Assembly: GCA_023614405.1 (NCBI GenBank)
Contig: CM042684.1
Span: 468,295,650 to 468,359,649, forward strand
Source: Avena insularis
Taxonomy: Eukaryota; Streptophyta; Magnoliopsida; Poales; Poaceae
Direction of reading: 5' to 3'
DNA length: 64,000 bases
Part shown: positions 23,017 to 35,474 of the stretch, piece by piece
How positions within the stretch are numbered: the stretch's first letter is position 1
Layout: every line of letters begins with the position of its first letter
Program-made: the position numbers and the translations under genes
Notes under the pieces: model-generated
Told to the model about the DNA's origin: nothing
Seen by the model: only the letters and a program-made list of their open reading frames with translations
Database searches by the model: none

Positions 23017-24781
23017 CTATACTACAGTCGATCCCGCGCCAGAAGCTTCTGGTCCCTTCTTATCGCCGTGGGTCCTCTTTTTTTTGGCGCAGCGCGCGTA
23101 CAGGGCGGCGCACAGCCCGGTCCCGACGGCGCAGGTGAGGCCCCAGAGGAGGAAGCTGTCCCGGTAGCAGGCGGCGCCGAGGCAGCGGTTGCCGGGCCCG
23201 TGCGCCTCCCGCTGGTAGAGGAGCCCGGCGAGGTAGCCGAAGCAGAGCGACCCCACGGGGATGTTGGCCACCAGCACGTTGTGGTTCACCCCGAAGTTCT
23301 TGGTCCCGAACAGCTCGCTCGTCGCCGACACCGCCACCGAGGTGATGGCGCCCGTGCACGTCCCGATCACCGCCGTGCTGGTGTACAGGAGCATGTCTAG
23401 CGGGTGCAGGAGCAGGAAGAACGCGCCGGCCATCGGGGCCATCAGACACGCCATGGACGCCGTCCTGGATACGGAGTACCCGCTCCTGCTCAAGTCAAAA
23501 CATTTTATAATTAGTTAATTAAGAGGACCAGTTAAAAAATAAAGATTTTAAATATTCAAATATTTAGAGCGATGGAGAGAGTGATCTAGTGAGGGTTAAT
23601 TACTTTGCGGTGTAGTAGTCCAAGAAGGCGGGAAGGAGGCGTCCGAAGAATCCAAAGGAAGACGAGAGGGAGACGAGAGTGGACGGGTCGCTGAGGCGGC
23701 GGGACTCGGCGATCTGCCCCAGGTTGTTGAGGAAGACCAGACCCAGCGTGCCACTGAACATGTAGCTGAAGAAGTACAGCCAGAAGTCAAACCTCCGTAG
23801 CAACCGGAGACCACCGACCTCTTCTCCCTGATCACCCTCTCCATCGTGTTCGAGCTCGACGCTCTGCTCCTGCTCCTTGTCCCCATCTTCTTCCTCCTTG
23901 GTCGCCACCTCAACCTCCATCTCCACCACCGACTCGTCGGAGCTGCTGAGGTCGTGCACTCTGTTCTCCCACATGGCCGCGTCCCGTATCTTGGCCATGC
24001 TCTCCCGGACCCTGAGCACCACCGGGATGAGCATCGGGACGGCGAGCATGACGTAGAGGCTGATCATGTGCTCCCTGGACGAGAACCCGAGGGACTTGGA
24101 GCCGATGCTGCCGACGATGGCGCAGGCCCCCGTGGCCAAGGTGATGGCGAACATGGCGAGGAACCCGACGTCAGTCCTCTTACCGCTCCCGGGCTTCACC
24201 ACCCGGAGCGACGGCACCACGAGAAGCGTGACGGCCATGGGCACGACGGCATTGAGCAGGAGGTACTTCTTGGCCATGGAGGCCTCGGAGTGCTCCAGGT
24301 CCGGGAGCGTGTCGGCCATGGTGGTGTAGAACTTGGCGCTGAGGCCGAGGTAGCTGGTGGCGAGGCTGACGGCGACGCGGCTGTCGGAGGGGAAGTTTTT
24401 GATGCAGAGGAGGTAGCAGACGGTGTTGATCCAGCAGATGCCATTGCCGGCGAGGGAGGTGAGCGCGAACAGGTGCCAGTACGCGAGGCGGGGGCTGTCC
24501 AGGAACAGGAACTGCACGCCGTAGCCGACCAGCCCGAAGGCGGCGCCGACGAGGGCGACCGCCCAGAGTGGCACGTAGAGCGCCGCGACCCCGGCCAGCC
24601 AGCCGAAGAGCTTCCCGCCGTCGGAGGCGAAGGCCAGGAAGTTGAGCTGCACCTGGGAGATGCCCTTCACGTCCTTGAGCTGCGACGAGTAGACCGGGAA
24701 GTCGGAGTTGGGGCCGTTCACGGTCTGCAGCCACACGCTGCCCACCAGGCTCAGCCAGTGGACTGAGGTAGGAGAAGACAT
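23017..24781 (-). CDS. Nodulin-like / NFD4-type major facilitator transporter
   Basis: Two exons, 24781-23604 and 23485-23017, join to 549 codons (548 residues). The 118-bp intron has a GTAATT donor and a TTGAGCAG acceptor, and joining restores the family motif TAKSGYS. The start ATG at 24781 is chosen because the protein then opens like its family (VGSVWLQTVNGPNSDFPVYS); an open frame upstream has no ATG. The N-terminal nodulin-like half is about residues 1-255, with FASDGGKLFGW and the ICWINTVCYLL helix. An acidic Glu/Asp-rich loop is at about 280-323. A second membrane half follows from about 325 (LYFFSYMFSGTLGLVFLNNLGQ). About 12 membrane helices are expected. Relatives are plant membrane carriers; substrates are mostly unknown. 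No frameshift or early stop is seen. The N-terminal and C-terminal ends look complete. Confidence 0.93.
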
Positions 24782-25900
24782 GATATTTTTTTTTATCTCT
24801 CTCTGCCTCTCCCCTGGGTAGCTACCGGCGGTGGTGTGGTACTTATGCGGTCTCCACGATCGGCCGGACGGCGATAAATGCGCGATGGCGACGGCGCTCG
24901 CTGGCTCGATGGATGGATGGATTAATGGCTGTGGCCACGAGCCCACGATCGGTGTATATCAGTGTTGCTTATGTGGCTTCCTTCCTGCTGTGCCGTCCAT
25001 TATGCACCTGACCTGACCCGACGGACATGGCCGGCGCCCGAGGTTGGCAGCGTTGAAAATAAAAGATCGGCAGCACAGCAGTAAGCAGAGAGCGAGACCG
25101 GCCACGCTAACGTACGTGAATGATCCAAACCGCGGATCCATGACGTCCGTCGTGCGTAGTACGTCGGAGGGACAGGACCGACGTCCGGTGATCATGACCG
25201 GCCGGCCGGCCTCGCGCGCCGCCGCCGTGGATTCGATCGAGAAACGTGTTAGGCCGAGAGCTCGCGATCGAGGCATCAATGCATGGTATCGTATCACGCT
25301 GTCAAATTAGGAGGGCCGGTATGCTGATGTGCCATGCGAGCGAGAGAGACGGCGAAAACTTCTCGGCCGGGTAACCGCGGCGCCAGCCCTCGTAGCTAGC
25401 CAAACTATCCATGCCCTCGAAGCGTATGACGTATGCGCCTGCTGATGTATGCGAACGGTTTCGCACGGGATCACACATGCGCATGTGTTACAATCGTATA
25501 TAGGTGTGCGTGTGGGTCCAAGTCCTCTCGTCGATGTACATCATATATGTGCACGTTTCTGTAGAGCAAAAGATGGTGTTTTGGATATAGGTTCAGTTAC
25601 GTGCCGATGCATGCGAGCCGGATTAGTTGGCTAGCGTGTTGGCAATCGTAAATGCCCCACTGACACTCAGTCGTTTCACGTCGTTTCACTCACTCGGTCA
25701 TTCACTTAGAAAGATTTTCGACTTGGATTCTCGTATGTACGTGTACGTACGTACTCAGCTGGCGGGCGTGACGATTAGGCAGCTATTTCTGACACGTGCA
25801 TCGGATGTACGATCAAACCGCACATGGTTGCGGATGTACCATGTGCCTAAACTACTGATCATATGGTAAAACTACGAGTCTTATGCTAACATTGAGATCA
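24782..25900 (-). promoter_or_regulatory. 5' flank / likely promoter of the transporter gene
   Basis: This ~1.1-kb stretch upstream of the ATG is CpG-rich and holds CGATCGA-type and GGCCGGCC-type motifs, with ACGTAC repeats near 25740-25755. A short T-run/A-run lies just before the ATG. A TATA-like GATATACA (minus strand) lies near 24952-24960. I cannot fix the transcription start. No other gene is seen here. Confidence 0.4.
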
Positions 25901-26481
25901 CATCGAGCTGGCGTGGAAGAACACGTACTTATCAAAGAAGGTGTAAGTGAACAGCTGCTCTACATAGACCTATTGGGCCTTATGGGCCCGGAATAACCAC
26001 ACTCCCATGCGAATGCACTGGCCCTTCAAACTGGTGACAGCCCAGCATTTACTTTTATATTTCCCTACTTTGGTCTTGCTCACCAAAAGAATCCATACAA
26101 GTCTCAGTCAAATGAGATTCTCTTAACTCTCAGTCTATTCATCAAATTGCAACTCTAATTTTCACTCAGTTGCACTTTTATTCCTGATGTAGGATGTATT
26201 GCAACTATATAAGTCATAAAATTGCAATGATTCCTGGTGTAGGATCATAGTTTCCTAGTACTACCCCAACTCTCTTATGTCTCCTACCCCTCGCCTCTCT
26301 GTAACGAAATGGATGGAGAACCAGTTATTTACATATTGTGAAATGGGAAAGGGGTGAACCCCTGTTGGAAAAAACTACTCCGGTTGGAGTATAACTCATA
26401 GAATCATCCGCAGTCGGTTCATAAAATTGCCACTATGATTTACTAAAAGTGCAACTTGTTAATTTTCAGTCAAGTGCACTA
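25901..26481. other. Intergenic stretch with weak internal repeats
   Basis: Phrases such as ATTCCTG-TGTAGGAT and CAGT-AAGTGCAC-TTATTCCTG recur at about 26160, 26225 and 26470, hinting at an old short-repeat element. It has no ORF of note. Confidence 0.4.
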
Positions 26482-26930
26482 TTATTCCTGGTGTAAGGTC
26501 AGATATACTCTTTGTGCCAACAAGTTCTCGCCACCGGTGTGCATTCGATAGCAAAACCTATCGCTCTCACACTCAAACTTCTTGGCATAACAATGTTCAC
26601 AGCTCGAGACATGCTTTAAAATGTGCATGCGGATTGGCAAGTTCGAGTACACAAAGTCAAAATGATCAGTAGATTCCCTGCCGGGTGGGTATGCCGGTGT
26701 ATCAAGATCCATGTCACTAGATTCCGCGTCGGATCAATATGTTCATATTAACTCGTAACAGAGAGAGTTGATGGAAAGGCTGACATAAGTACCTTCACGG
26801 GCATACATGTAGCACTCCTCGTCCAGGAGGTTGTCGGGGGTGTCATTCTCATCCATGATATCGCTAAGGAAGGCCTCCATAACTCCTTCAACATTATTGA
26901 TTTGGTAAATACGATGCTTTAATGCTCCAT
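26482..26930 (-). pseudogene. Helitron helicase-like N-terminal remnant
   Basis: The minus-strand frame 26712-26482 contains DFVYSNLPIRMHILKHV followed by CEHCYAKKFECESDRFCYR. That is the Cys-rich segment (C-x2-C...C) found just before the Helitron_like_N domain of plant Helitron Rep/helicase proteins. After this motif the frame runs off into unrelated residues where family members continue toward the Rep domain, so it is truncated. Frame 26930-26750 upstream (with DENDTPDNLLDEECYMYA) may be the preceding exon, but a stop separates them. Rep, helicase and the Helitron ends are not found. Confidence 0.6.
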
Positions 26931-29900
26931 GAAATAAATAAAGGGAGTAAAGATCATTGTGTTGCCATAGGTCCTGATGGTATACTCCGGTGTGCTTGAT
27001 GAAGAGGACACGGGAGGTGAAGTAGTTCCCTCTTGGCGGGTGATATGTGTGTGCTCGATGCCACGTTTATCGTTGGCAAAGTTACTACATTCAGGCACGA
27101 CATCGTGATTGATTGGGTGCACGGTGTGTTTCTCCTAGCTGCAACATCCCTGCACTAAGCTAGGAGTGCCACCACCTCCTCTTCCATTATGTTTTTCCTA
27201 GATGTGCGTTCACACACCACTCATTCCTCTCTTCCATGGTTAAATTTTGTTGGTTTGCCCTTCGTTGTGAGTTCCTTCATCGAGTACTTTGTCTCTCTCT
27301 CTTTCAATCATATGTTTTGCCTTTCATTGAGGGCTTTGTTTTGTCGGGATGCCCTTCCATATGAACCTTATCCTTTTCCCCGGTTGTCAATGTGTCCTTC
27401 GGGGTAGCGTATCGATGGTGGATGCAATATTGTATGGAAATAAAACCTACAACTCTATCATCATCTTCCAGTGGTCGTTGTGACAGATTCCCATGGTCAT
27501 TGTGAGTTGTGACCGACGACTCCAAATCATGTGGTTTGTTGTCTAGTTAAGTGCCCTAAATTAGAAATATTGATGGTGTGGGTAGAGCTGAGTTTCTTTT
27601 GGTCAATGATGCTCCTATTTCGCTCAATGGTGATCATGATATTCTTCTCCGGTTGTACTATGTCGAAAGGGAGGTAAGATAAGATTCCTAGCAAGCTAGT
27701 GGTGTGTCCTCGGGCGCAATATATTCGAAAATCTAAGATTCTCATACATTTGGTTGGGCAACTCATGCGGGTATCTAAAACTTGTGAGGTTAGTGAAAGA
27801 TGTGCATGCATTTCTATCCTCCCTCCCTCAGATTTGAGCCGCTATGCCACTCCCCTCTCTTCTCTGGTTGTCATCGGCATTGAGCTGGGTGAGGGACACG
27901 TCATTGTATAGTTTTAGTAGTTAGATATAGGGTTAGAGTTCTATATATAGTCTGTCACTATGCCATTTGCAAGTCAGACTGCCTGGGGGTGTTTTGTCTT
28001 CTTCTTCCTCCTCACCTGCTTCAGTTGCTAGAGCTAGAGGTGATGCGGAGGTGGCAGGCTAGAGACTTGGTCAATAAGATCGATGAGACCTCGGATTTGT
28101 GAGTTTGGTTTTATGTATTATGTTAGTGACGCTCTAAAATTATTCCTACCTTTGTGTTTTCATGGTGGCAACAAGGAGAAGGCGTGGGCTGGAGCTGTTG
28201 GCGGCAGACCTAGGTGGCGGGGAGATGGTGATACTGCAAGATAACATTCTCGGTGGCTCAAGTCCGACCGACGACTCTGGTGGCTAAATGGTGACCTCTC
28301 TTCACGTCGACAAAATTTCCTGGTGTTTGTTCAACCACCAAGAGAAGGACCTTCGATGGACTCACGACGACACCCATCTGCTTCTTGGAGCCAAGTGATT
28401 TCGTCTGCGGCACCGACGAAGAAGGCCGAACATGGAGTCCTTAGTGTCCTGGTGGTGACGGAAGACCTGATTGCCCTTTCTTGACCTTCTTTACGGTATT
28501 CTTGTAAAAGCTAGGGATTGTTCTGTTGTAGTTTTATTTCATGAGGTCCCATTTGTAATATGTACCCTTGCTGCTCATAATTAATGTAGTGGGTCATTTC
28601 TAGGTTAAAAAATTGGATGTATTTTACTTCATTTCATTTTACCTGTTCGTAGTATGAGTTGATTGAGTAATGAATAAAATCAAATTGTTCCTAAATAATT
28701 AGAAGAGCTATTTTTTCGAGAATTTTAAAACTGATTTTCCAAAAAAAATGAAGAACTAGCGGCTGCAGCTCATTCGACTTAGGTGTTAAAGATGATTGCA
28801 GTGGAGGGTCTTGATATGATTTAGTTTTAATTATTCTATTCACTCATATGTACTCTATTGATATCCGTGTGATCAACATATTTTTATCTTGGGTTTGCCC
28901 TCGCACAATTCTTTCGATGTCCGCATCATGCGGTTTCGAATGTAAATTTAGTGATTTCTCACAAGTACGAGAAATAGCCTAACCTCTATACATTTTTATT
29001 GTCTTAGAGTCTCTGTCGGTGATTAGGGTTTCCCAGCTGAACCGCTGAAGTAAAATGAGCATGGAAAAGTATACCGCAGAACATCTCAAATTCTCTTGCT
29101 CACAGTCGTACATGATGCTCGGCAGAGCAATCCACGTACGCTGCCACCGAACAGCAAACCGAAACTTACCACCATTTTGGATGTAGGCTGCCGTGAAGGA
29201 GCTGTAAAATTATTACCGAACTCCGGATATCATATCACGTCTCCCTAGTCCCACCAATGATCACCAGGATCTTCATATGCAACTGCAAGCAGACCACTGA
29301 TACCAGTAGGAACACAAGCAAACTGAAGCACCATGCTTGCACCACCTCCACCTCCACTCCCTTTACGATTACCGGTAGCTTCACTCAACCGCCCGGTAGA
29401 TAAATAAACCGACCGAGCACTTGTGCCGCCATTAGTCCATCCACGGTGGAAATCCACCCTTTCGTGGGCGGTGGGCCGAGCAGGCAACTCGATCGGCAAG
29501 CAAACGTAGGACGCACTGCTCTCCGCCGAGTCACGTACGTCATATGGCCGATCATCTTACCAGATTGCATACCAGTGATCAGTGGAGCGGAGTGGGTTGT
29601 CCTAGTGATCAGTGGAGACTCAGAGTATAATCATACCTCGTAGTAGCTTGAGACCAAAAAAAAAAGGGTGTATGTGACAGTCGGTGTTCGTTAGTGCCCT
29701 GATGCCGCCTGCCGGTGCACGCACGCCCCCTTTTTCCCGCTGGACGACCGATCCGTTTGCAGCATCCATGAGTGAACGCGGCACTCCTATTTTGCTTAAT
29801 GGGGCCAGGCGCACACTGGGTGCGCCATGGATCGATGATCATTGCCTCCGTGAGGAGGAGCCCATTCCCATCGCTCTCTGACAGCGCGGTGGTCGATCGT

Positions 29901-30539
29901 CCAATGGGGCGAGACGTACTCTGAGACACGTCCCGCGGTCCACTAATATCTATGTCGTGAGGTATGAGGTATCCCAGATATTTATATTAATAGGAAAAGA
30001 GTAGATCAGTACATTCGATCGAATGAATAGAAAAAAAATACAAACATAAGGATCGAGCAGTTTCAGAAGGATTGTTTCAAGTTCAGTTTACAGCTGTAGT
30101 AGCTATGAACAAAACAGAAGGGGCAGCTGCAGGATGCATGCCAGACTAAACAGGGATGAGGCAGAGCTGCAGAGCCACGTCTCGGGCAGGAAACCAAGGG
30201 GCTAGCTGAAGTTTTGCAATGAAACTGATGATCGAATAGGCGCAAGTGTGCTCGGGTGAATTTGCAAGCCATGGCATACTCAAAAATGAGATGAAGAGAG
30301 AGGAGATGTGGTGCACATAGTGAATTACGAGGTCTTTAAGTAAACCAAAAATTTGACGGGATATTTTTTTTTTTTGGCAAGAGGATATTGTTTTAGTAGT
30401 TTTTTAGTTCAGACTGCGGAGAGATTTAAATTGGTTTCGTAAATTCTGAAAATATCCAATGGCCAATAGATAATTTGAAGGTTTAGCAATCAATTAGAAA
30501 TTTAAAGTTGGTGTCATTTTCTTTTCAACAACATCTTCC
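26931..30539. other. Intergenic DNA without clear genes
   Basis: No convincing gene. 27,900-28,620 ends in a GC-then-T-rich order (GTTTTATTTCATGAGG..., CTTGCTGCTCATAATTAATG, then GGTTAAAAAA) that may be an old retroposon 3' end. A minus-strand frame at 29245-29390 carries a Gly run followed by a hydrophobic stretch (VPTGISGLLAVAYEDPGD). It could be a captured gene scrap, but I cannot name it. Confidence 0.4.
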
Positions 30540-31815
30540 CCGAACCCTGTGTGGCGGCGGCGCACCACACCAGGGCGCCCCCGCTGGTCGCCTCTAGCCC
30601 ACTCCCGCAAGATCTCCCATCCCGCGATCGTTGCCGGGGGTGTTGTCGGGCAAAGCCCGTGTCGTGTGGCGCCGCGGCGCCCACGGTTCTCCTCAGTCGG
30701 CGCTAAGTTTGTACTGGAGGTATCTCGCTCTGGCTCGATCAACGGTAGTGATGCGGGGTGGCGGCGGCCATGGTCGGCGAGCAGGCAGCGGCAGACGGTG
30801 TGATGGCCGTGCGGAGGCGAGGGCGATGGACGGGAACCCGATCTAGGCCCAGATGGGTTCTAAAGGACCATGACCTGCTATTGTCCTATTGCACATCGTC
30901 GACTCTATCGATAGTACGTGACTTCTAGGCTAGACCCACAAACACGATAAAGTTGGGGGCTCCGGCCCCAGGCGGCCAGGTGTGGTGGCGGTGTCCTCCT
31001 CCTTCGCCGGAAGTGGCCGGCGTGCTGGTTGTGGTGGCCTTGATCCCACATCTGGTCTCGACGTCGAGTGTGGAGGCATGGCTACCGATGAAAACCGTGC
31101 TCTGACTCCAGTCATGGCATGTGATGGTGGCATCTACATGCCGTTATCTTGTTAAATAAATCGCCGATGCAACTACCATCTACTTACTCACACTGCTCCA
31201 AGGAAAACCCCAGACCCGGGTATCTAGAATTAGACTATGGCGATGCTTTAGGCATCATTCTTCCTCATGGGGCATTGTTTTTGGAGCAGCTGCTGGATGG
31301 AGGAGGCCAGATGTGGAGCGGTATACATCTAACTCGTCAATGACAGTGAGTATTGGTGACATGGAGAAGCGGAGTATCGGTGTTGGACGTGACACGATGG
31401 ACTCACACAAGGCATAGGCGTTGTGGCACCATCAGTGGTAGGCCTAACGAGGCCTACAGATCTTTGTACTGAAGTTGGCTCGCAGCGGTCCGATGGTGGT
31501 GACGGCCTCTGTATTATGTGAATGAGGTTATCGTTAGAAATCTTCTTGACCGGATGATCGCTCATGTTTTACTTAGAGGGTGTCTCGGGTATGCAATGTC
31601 CTAGGCTCCTAATTCGATTGGAGTTTTCACGTTTTTAGGGCATAAGCCATACTGACATGATCTTCACCCATGCTGGTTTTTTAGGTGTTGTGAAGTGATT
31701 TCTGGTTTTTTGACGTTCCTTGTCTATCAATACTTTGTTAAATAAAATAATAAAGAAGATCATATGCATCTTTTTGATGCAGAAGCCGGTTCTTATCCTC
31801 TGTTTCGAAAAAAAA
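30540..31815 (+). mobile_element. LINE-like retroposon without coding region
   Basis: A GC-rich 5' part (about 30540-30860) is followed by a TGGTGG/GATGG-rich middle and a T-rich 3' part that ends in AATAAAATAATAAAGAAGAT, CATCTTTTTGATGCAGAAGCCGG, then TTTCGAAAAAAAA with the poly(A) at 31808-31815. This tail (GATGCAGA-GCCGG...TTTCG-A-tract) is one I know from Triticeae LINEs. No reverse transcriptase ORF is present, so it is a deletion derivative or an RNA-only passenger. The left end is an estimate. Confidence 0.5.
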
Positions 31816-32255
31816 GTTTAACCGTAGATTCTAAAACTTTGCAAATTGCGAGCTTTGAGAAGTTTACCATGCAACTAAATGTCATGATGCCACCAGATGA
31901 AATGCAATGCAATACATGATGCTAACACACTTCACATAGATTCCCAAGATGGGTCATTACAGAAGGACGCCGTTCACATGATCGAGCAATAATCCAATGT
32001 CGAGAGGCCGCTCGCAGTTCACGAAGCAATATGCATGTATAAATGGTTAGTTTTCTTGTTTATGAGGACAAGTGTAATGCTGTTACCAAGTATCCTAGGG
32101 AATATGTAATGAAGCAAGGAAATGGGTATAATCGGTCACGCGTGAAAAACACGTGTGTAATTGCACGTTTAACTTAATGTGTGGCCATTCAAACACTCTG
32201 TATATTGAGAATTATTAGCGATAAATAGAAGCGACAGAGGAGAAGATGGTGGGTA

Positions 32256-33260
32256 CACTACACGAACGCGTCACTACGCCGACGGCCGGAAACGGTTGGC
32301 ATAGGCCAAATTGCCGTCGGTATAGCACAACGTTAGCCTAGACTCAAGGCGTAGTAAAACCGTCGGCATAGCCTAGATGGATACCACCTAGACGGCTAAC
32401 GACTGTTTGGATACGCTGACGGTTTAGCCGTCGGTCTAGTTTATTTTCCAAAAAAAATTCAAATGGTTTTTTAATATATTTTTCAACTTTTTTTCATATT
32501 TTTTTCAATTGTTTGACTTATAATCTCACAAGCTTTTTTTAAGCTCTAAGTACCCTAAATCTTCGATTAAATTGCACTTATGGTCAAACTTCCTGATCGG
32601 TCACTAATCCTCACACTACTCCAGCCCAGCACGCTTAACTATTTTGTTCCTTCCGGATGAGATTCCGATAAAGAAATTAGACCTTGTTGATATGCTACCG
32701 CATCAATCCTATTAAACTTTGGACCATGGTGTCACATGCCTTTATTTTTTAAATTTCAAACAATTATTTAAGTAAACAAAAATAAATAAGTAATAATAAT
32801 CTTGATTTTAAATAACAATAAAATATATATTTTTTGCCTTTTTCTATTTAATCTGGAAAATATATCTTTAAATCCGTAAATCGGAATTCGACAAATAATA
32901 TGTCTAAATCGATCAGAAAAATAAGAAGAATCCTATCATCTTTTAATCATGCATTATGTATTTTGAATAGTGTACTGCAAGATTTTCCAAATAAAATTTA
33001 TTTAATAATGTTCAAATCTTAAAAAATCATATAAAAATCTCTTTTGAATTTGAGGATTCTAAAAACTCCTTAGCTCGGGGCTGAGCCTCACTAAACTTGC
33101 ATCGGATCTCCGATGGAATAGCATATTGTGAATCTAAAAATGATATTTGTGAAAAATCATGCGCATCAGATCATGCACCTGTGGTTCAAATCTGACCCAC
33201 TTCCTACCGATTTGGCAGAAATTTGTCTTTTTCACGAGGGGGTGGACGGAAAGGTTTAAG
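32256..33260 (+). mobile_element. CACTA (En/Spm) element, left part
   Basis: Begins CACTACACGAACG. The first ~180 bp are packed with GCCGACGG, CCGTCGG and GTCGGCATAG motifs in both orientations, the subterminal binding arrays typical of CACTA elements. AT-rich filler follows, with a characteristic phrase CCAGCCCAGCACGCTTAACT near 32620. No matching TAGTG end was found in the window and there is no transposase, so the right part is lost. The end near 33260 is where another repeat seems to start. Confidence 0.65.
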
Positions 33261-33299
33261 ATATCCGATTGGGACATTTTTCATGCAAGGTGGCCTAGT

Positions 33300-33980
33300 A
33301 TTTTTGAAAAATGGGGTGGTACCGTGCAAGTCAGTATGGAGGACCATTGCGTTTTGGCTTCGACACCGAGGTGCTGTGGTGGCGGTGGTGTGAACAAACA
33401 TGGAAGGTTTCAACAATCTGGTGGGTAGGGAGGGAGGAGTTCGGCGATACAGACGAATGTCTAGCGACGATGGTGCCTATGTGTGTCGTTCCCCTCCTTG
33501 GAGGCATTGCCGAGGTGTATCGGCACTTCTCTCTCCCTCTCTGGTTTGGTACGTGTCTCTGGGCGAAAGCCTAGGTCCATAGTTCGATCAACGTGATGGC
33601 GGTGTCCTCGACATCATCATTCTGTTGGGAGCATCACGTTTGGAGATATGGCATCGCGGATCTAGGTTACCCTCCTCCAGTTCTTCCTGCTGTCCAAATT
33701 TGAGATACAAGGGCACAATGCACGCCATCGTGGGCATGCCCGAGTTGTTGCTTTCCTCGGGCCGACCAAGTCCCGCCTTTGCTCTTCTTGATGATGGTGC
33801 GTTGGCAAGGAGAGTTTAGGTGAAGCTTCAATCTTCGGAAGCGCCCAACACCGGTCGAGACGCGGCCTTGTTGCTTAGTTTAGGTCAAGATATTTTGTGA
33901 TGTAGTCGTTCTGACTGTGGTGGCTGTCTCCGGACTAGCCCTAGAGTGGAGTCCATATTACGCTCGTTGCAACGAGTAGT
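33300..33980 (+). repeat. Dispersed LINE-like repeat, copy 1
   Basis: Matches 46345-46800 along about 450 bp in the same order (GCATTTTGGCTTC or GCGTTTTGGCTTC, ACATGGAAGGTT, GTTCCCCTCCTT, GGGAGCATCACGTTTGGAGA, GTTGCTTTCCTCGGGCCGA). A third partial copy is at 47290-47370. The ORFs inside do not agree between copies, so it is non-coding repeat DNA. Confidence 0.7.
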
Positions 33981-34620
33981 AGTCGTCTTCTACTTAAAAA
34001 TTCAGCCTTCTATAAAATTATGGTATGCCTTCAGCGTACTCTTGAATTATTTTTTAATATGAAGCAAGGAAATCAGTGCAATCAATCACAAGTACAAATT
34101 ACCTTAGGAACAATGTTTAAAGCAAATGAGAAATGTATACGCGGAACAATCATCACCAACTCAATTCAAAATTGTGAAATATCACTTAGGAATCGTAATT
34201 TAGAAGAAATACAGCCTCAAGGGCTTATGAGCAAATATGTGGGGTGTCATGTACGTCTTGTGAGCCTCGCCTCGACATGGCACCGGTCAAATCAATTTAA
34301 GACCTCGAGTTGATCATTTATGAAAGATTTAGGATCTAGATGTGCAATTAAGAATAATGACTAAGTGAAGAGATGTGGCAAAAGAATTAGGCCCCCTCAT
34401 ACGAATTACTTTATATGTGATAACGCAAAGGTGGACAGTGGGTCGATGAGAAGAAAGTAGGGAAGAGGAAGACGAATAATGAAGCTACGTAGCTTTATGT
34501 TTACTGATATAATTGAAATAAAAAGAGAAAATATGTGTGTAGAAAGCAAAACAAATCAATAGCAGAAGTAAATCAAACAAAAGTTAGACATATGACCACG
34601 AAATAAATACAAAAATGCAT

Positions 34621-34820
34621 GTGGAATAAAAACATTATTAGCAAGAAATGTGGAATAAAAATGATTAATGTAAAATATTATATCCAAATCGAATATTAGT
34701 GATTCATAATTAAAAGTAGAAAACAAAACAGTGATAAAAGAATACCGCGTGGAACAAAAATATTATTAACAAGAAATGTGGAATAAATATAATTAATGTA
34801 AAATATTATATCCAAGTCCA
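34621..34820. repeat. Tandem duplication, ~131-bp offset
   Basis: A block with GTGGAATAAAAACATTATTA, GCAAGAAATGTGGAATAAA and TTAATGTAAAATATTATATCC at 34621-34690 recurs at 34752-34820 with few changes. AT-rich, non-coding. Confidence 0.8.
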
Positions 34821-34854
34821 GTAAAACGAAACAATAATAATAAAAAATAGCTCG

Positions 34855-35160
34855 CAGGGATAGAGACCAAGATGGAAACCCAGCAATACCTCACGCCGAC
34901 CGAAACTACTACCCCCAAAGCTAGGGTTCAAGCCCACGCTACTGGGCACGGCGAGGTTCTGCGTCCATGTGTCCAGATTTAAACAGGCTCACGTTGATTT
35001 TGTAATCCGAGGTGGGACAATACAATTTACTCCCTGAACCTAGCACTCAGCTAACTCGGCTCGCCCGATCAGCCCGAGCGGTGCGTGGGCGTTTTGCGGC
35101 CCAATAACTATGGGCCTAAGAAAGCGAATCGTGCGCGCACGGCCTCTCCTGGGTAGAGTC
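34855..35160 (+). repeat. Promoter-like direct repeat, copy 1
   Basis: Shares with 37596-37955 the ordered phrases GCAGGGATAGAG, CCCAGCAATACCTCAC, AGCTAGGGTTCAAGCCCACG, TTGTAATCCGAGGTGGGACAA, GCGGCCCAA-AACT-TGGGCC and CTGGGTAGAGTC. The GGCCCAATA / TGGGCC words near 35098-35116 are the site II (TCP-binding) type common in promoters of constitutively active plant genes. Confidence 0.75.
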
Positions 35161-35474
35161 AAAACAGGCAGCCCTCAAAAAAAAAAAAAAAAAGCACTCC
35201 TTCGTCTCCTACCTAACAGCCTCCGTTCGCCACTGCTCCCTCGCCGGCCCGCGAGCATCCCCTCCATTCCCCACCGCTCCCTCGCCGGCCAGCACGCCTT
35301 GGCCCGCCGCATGCTGTCCCGCGCCTCTACCCTCCATTACCCATCACCCGATGCTCTGTCGTCTCCATCCACGAATCCTAGCGGCGCACGCGGCCCGATC
35401 TCCATCCGTGAACCAAAAAACCAATCTTTCTTGCGACTGCGGCTCCATCAGACACATTCTGGCGAGCGTTAGAT

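Noticed and set aside
23846..24766. 306-codon plus-strand ORF opposite the transporter
   Set aside because: A shadow of GC-rich exon 1. Composition is His/Glu/Gly-rich with no domain, while the opposite strand gives a full membrane protein.
29245..29499. Gly-rich minus-strand ORF with a hydrophobic tail
   Set aside because: Interesting composition, but no recognised family, no splice support and a short length. Not listed as a gene.
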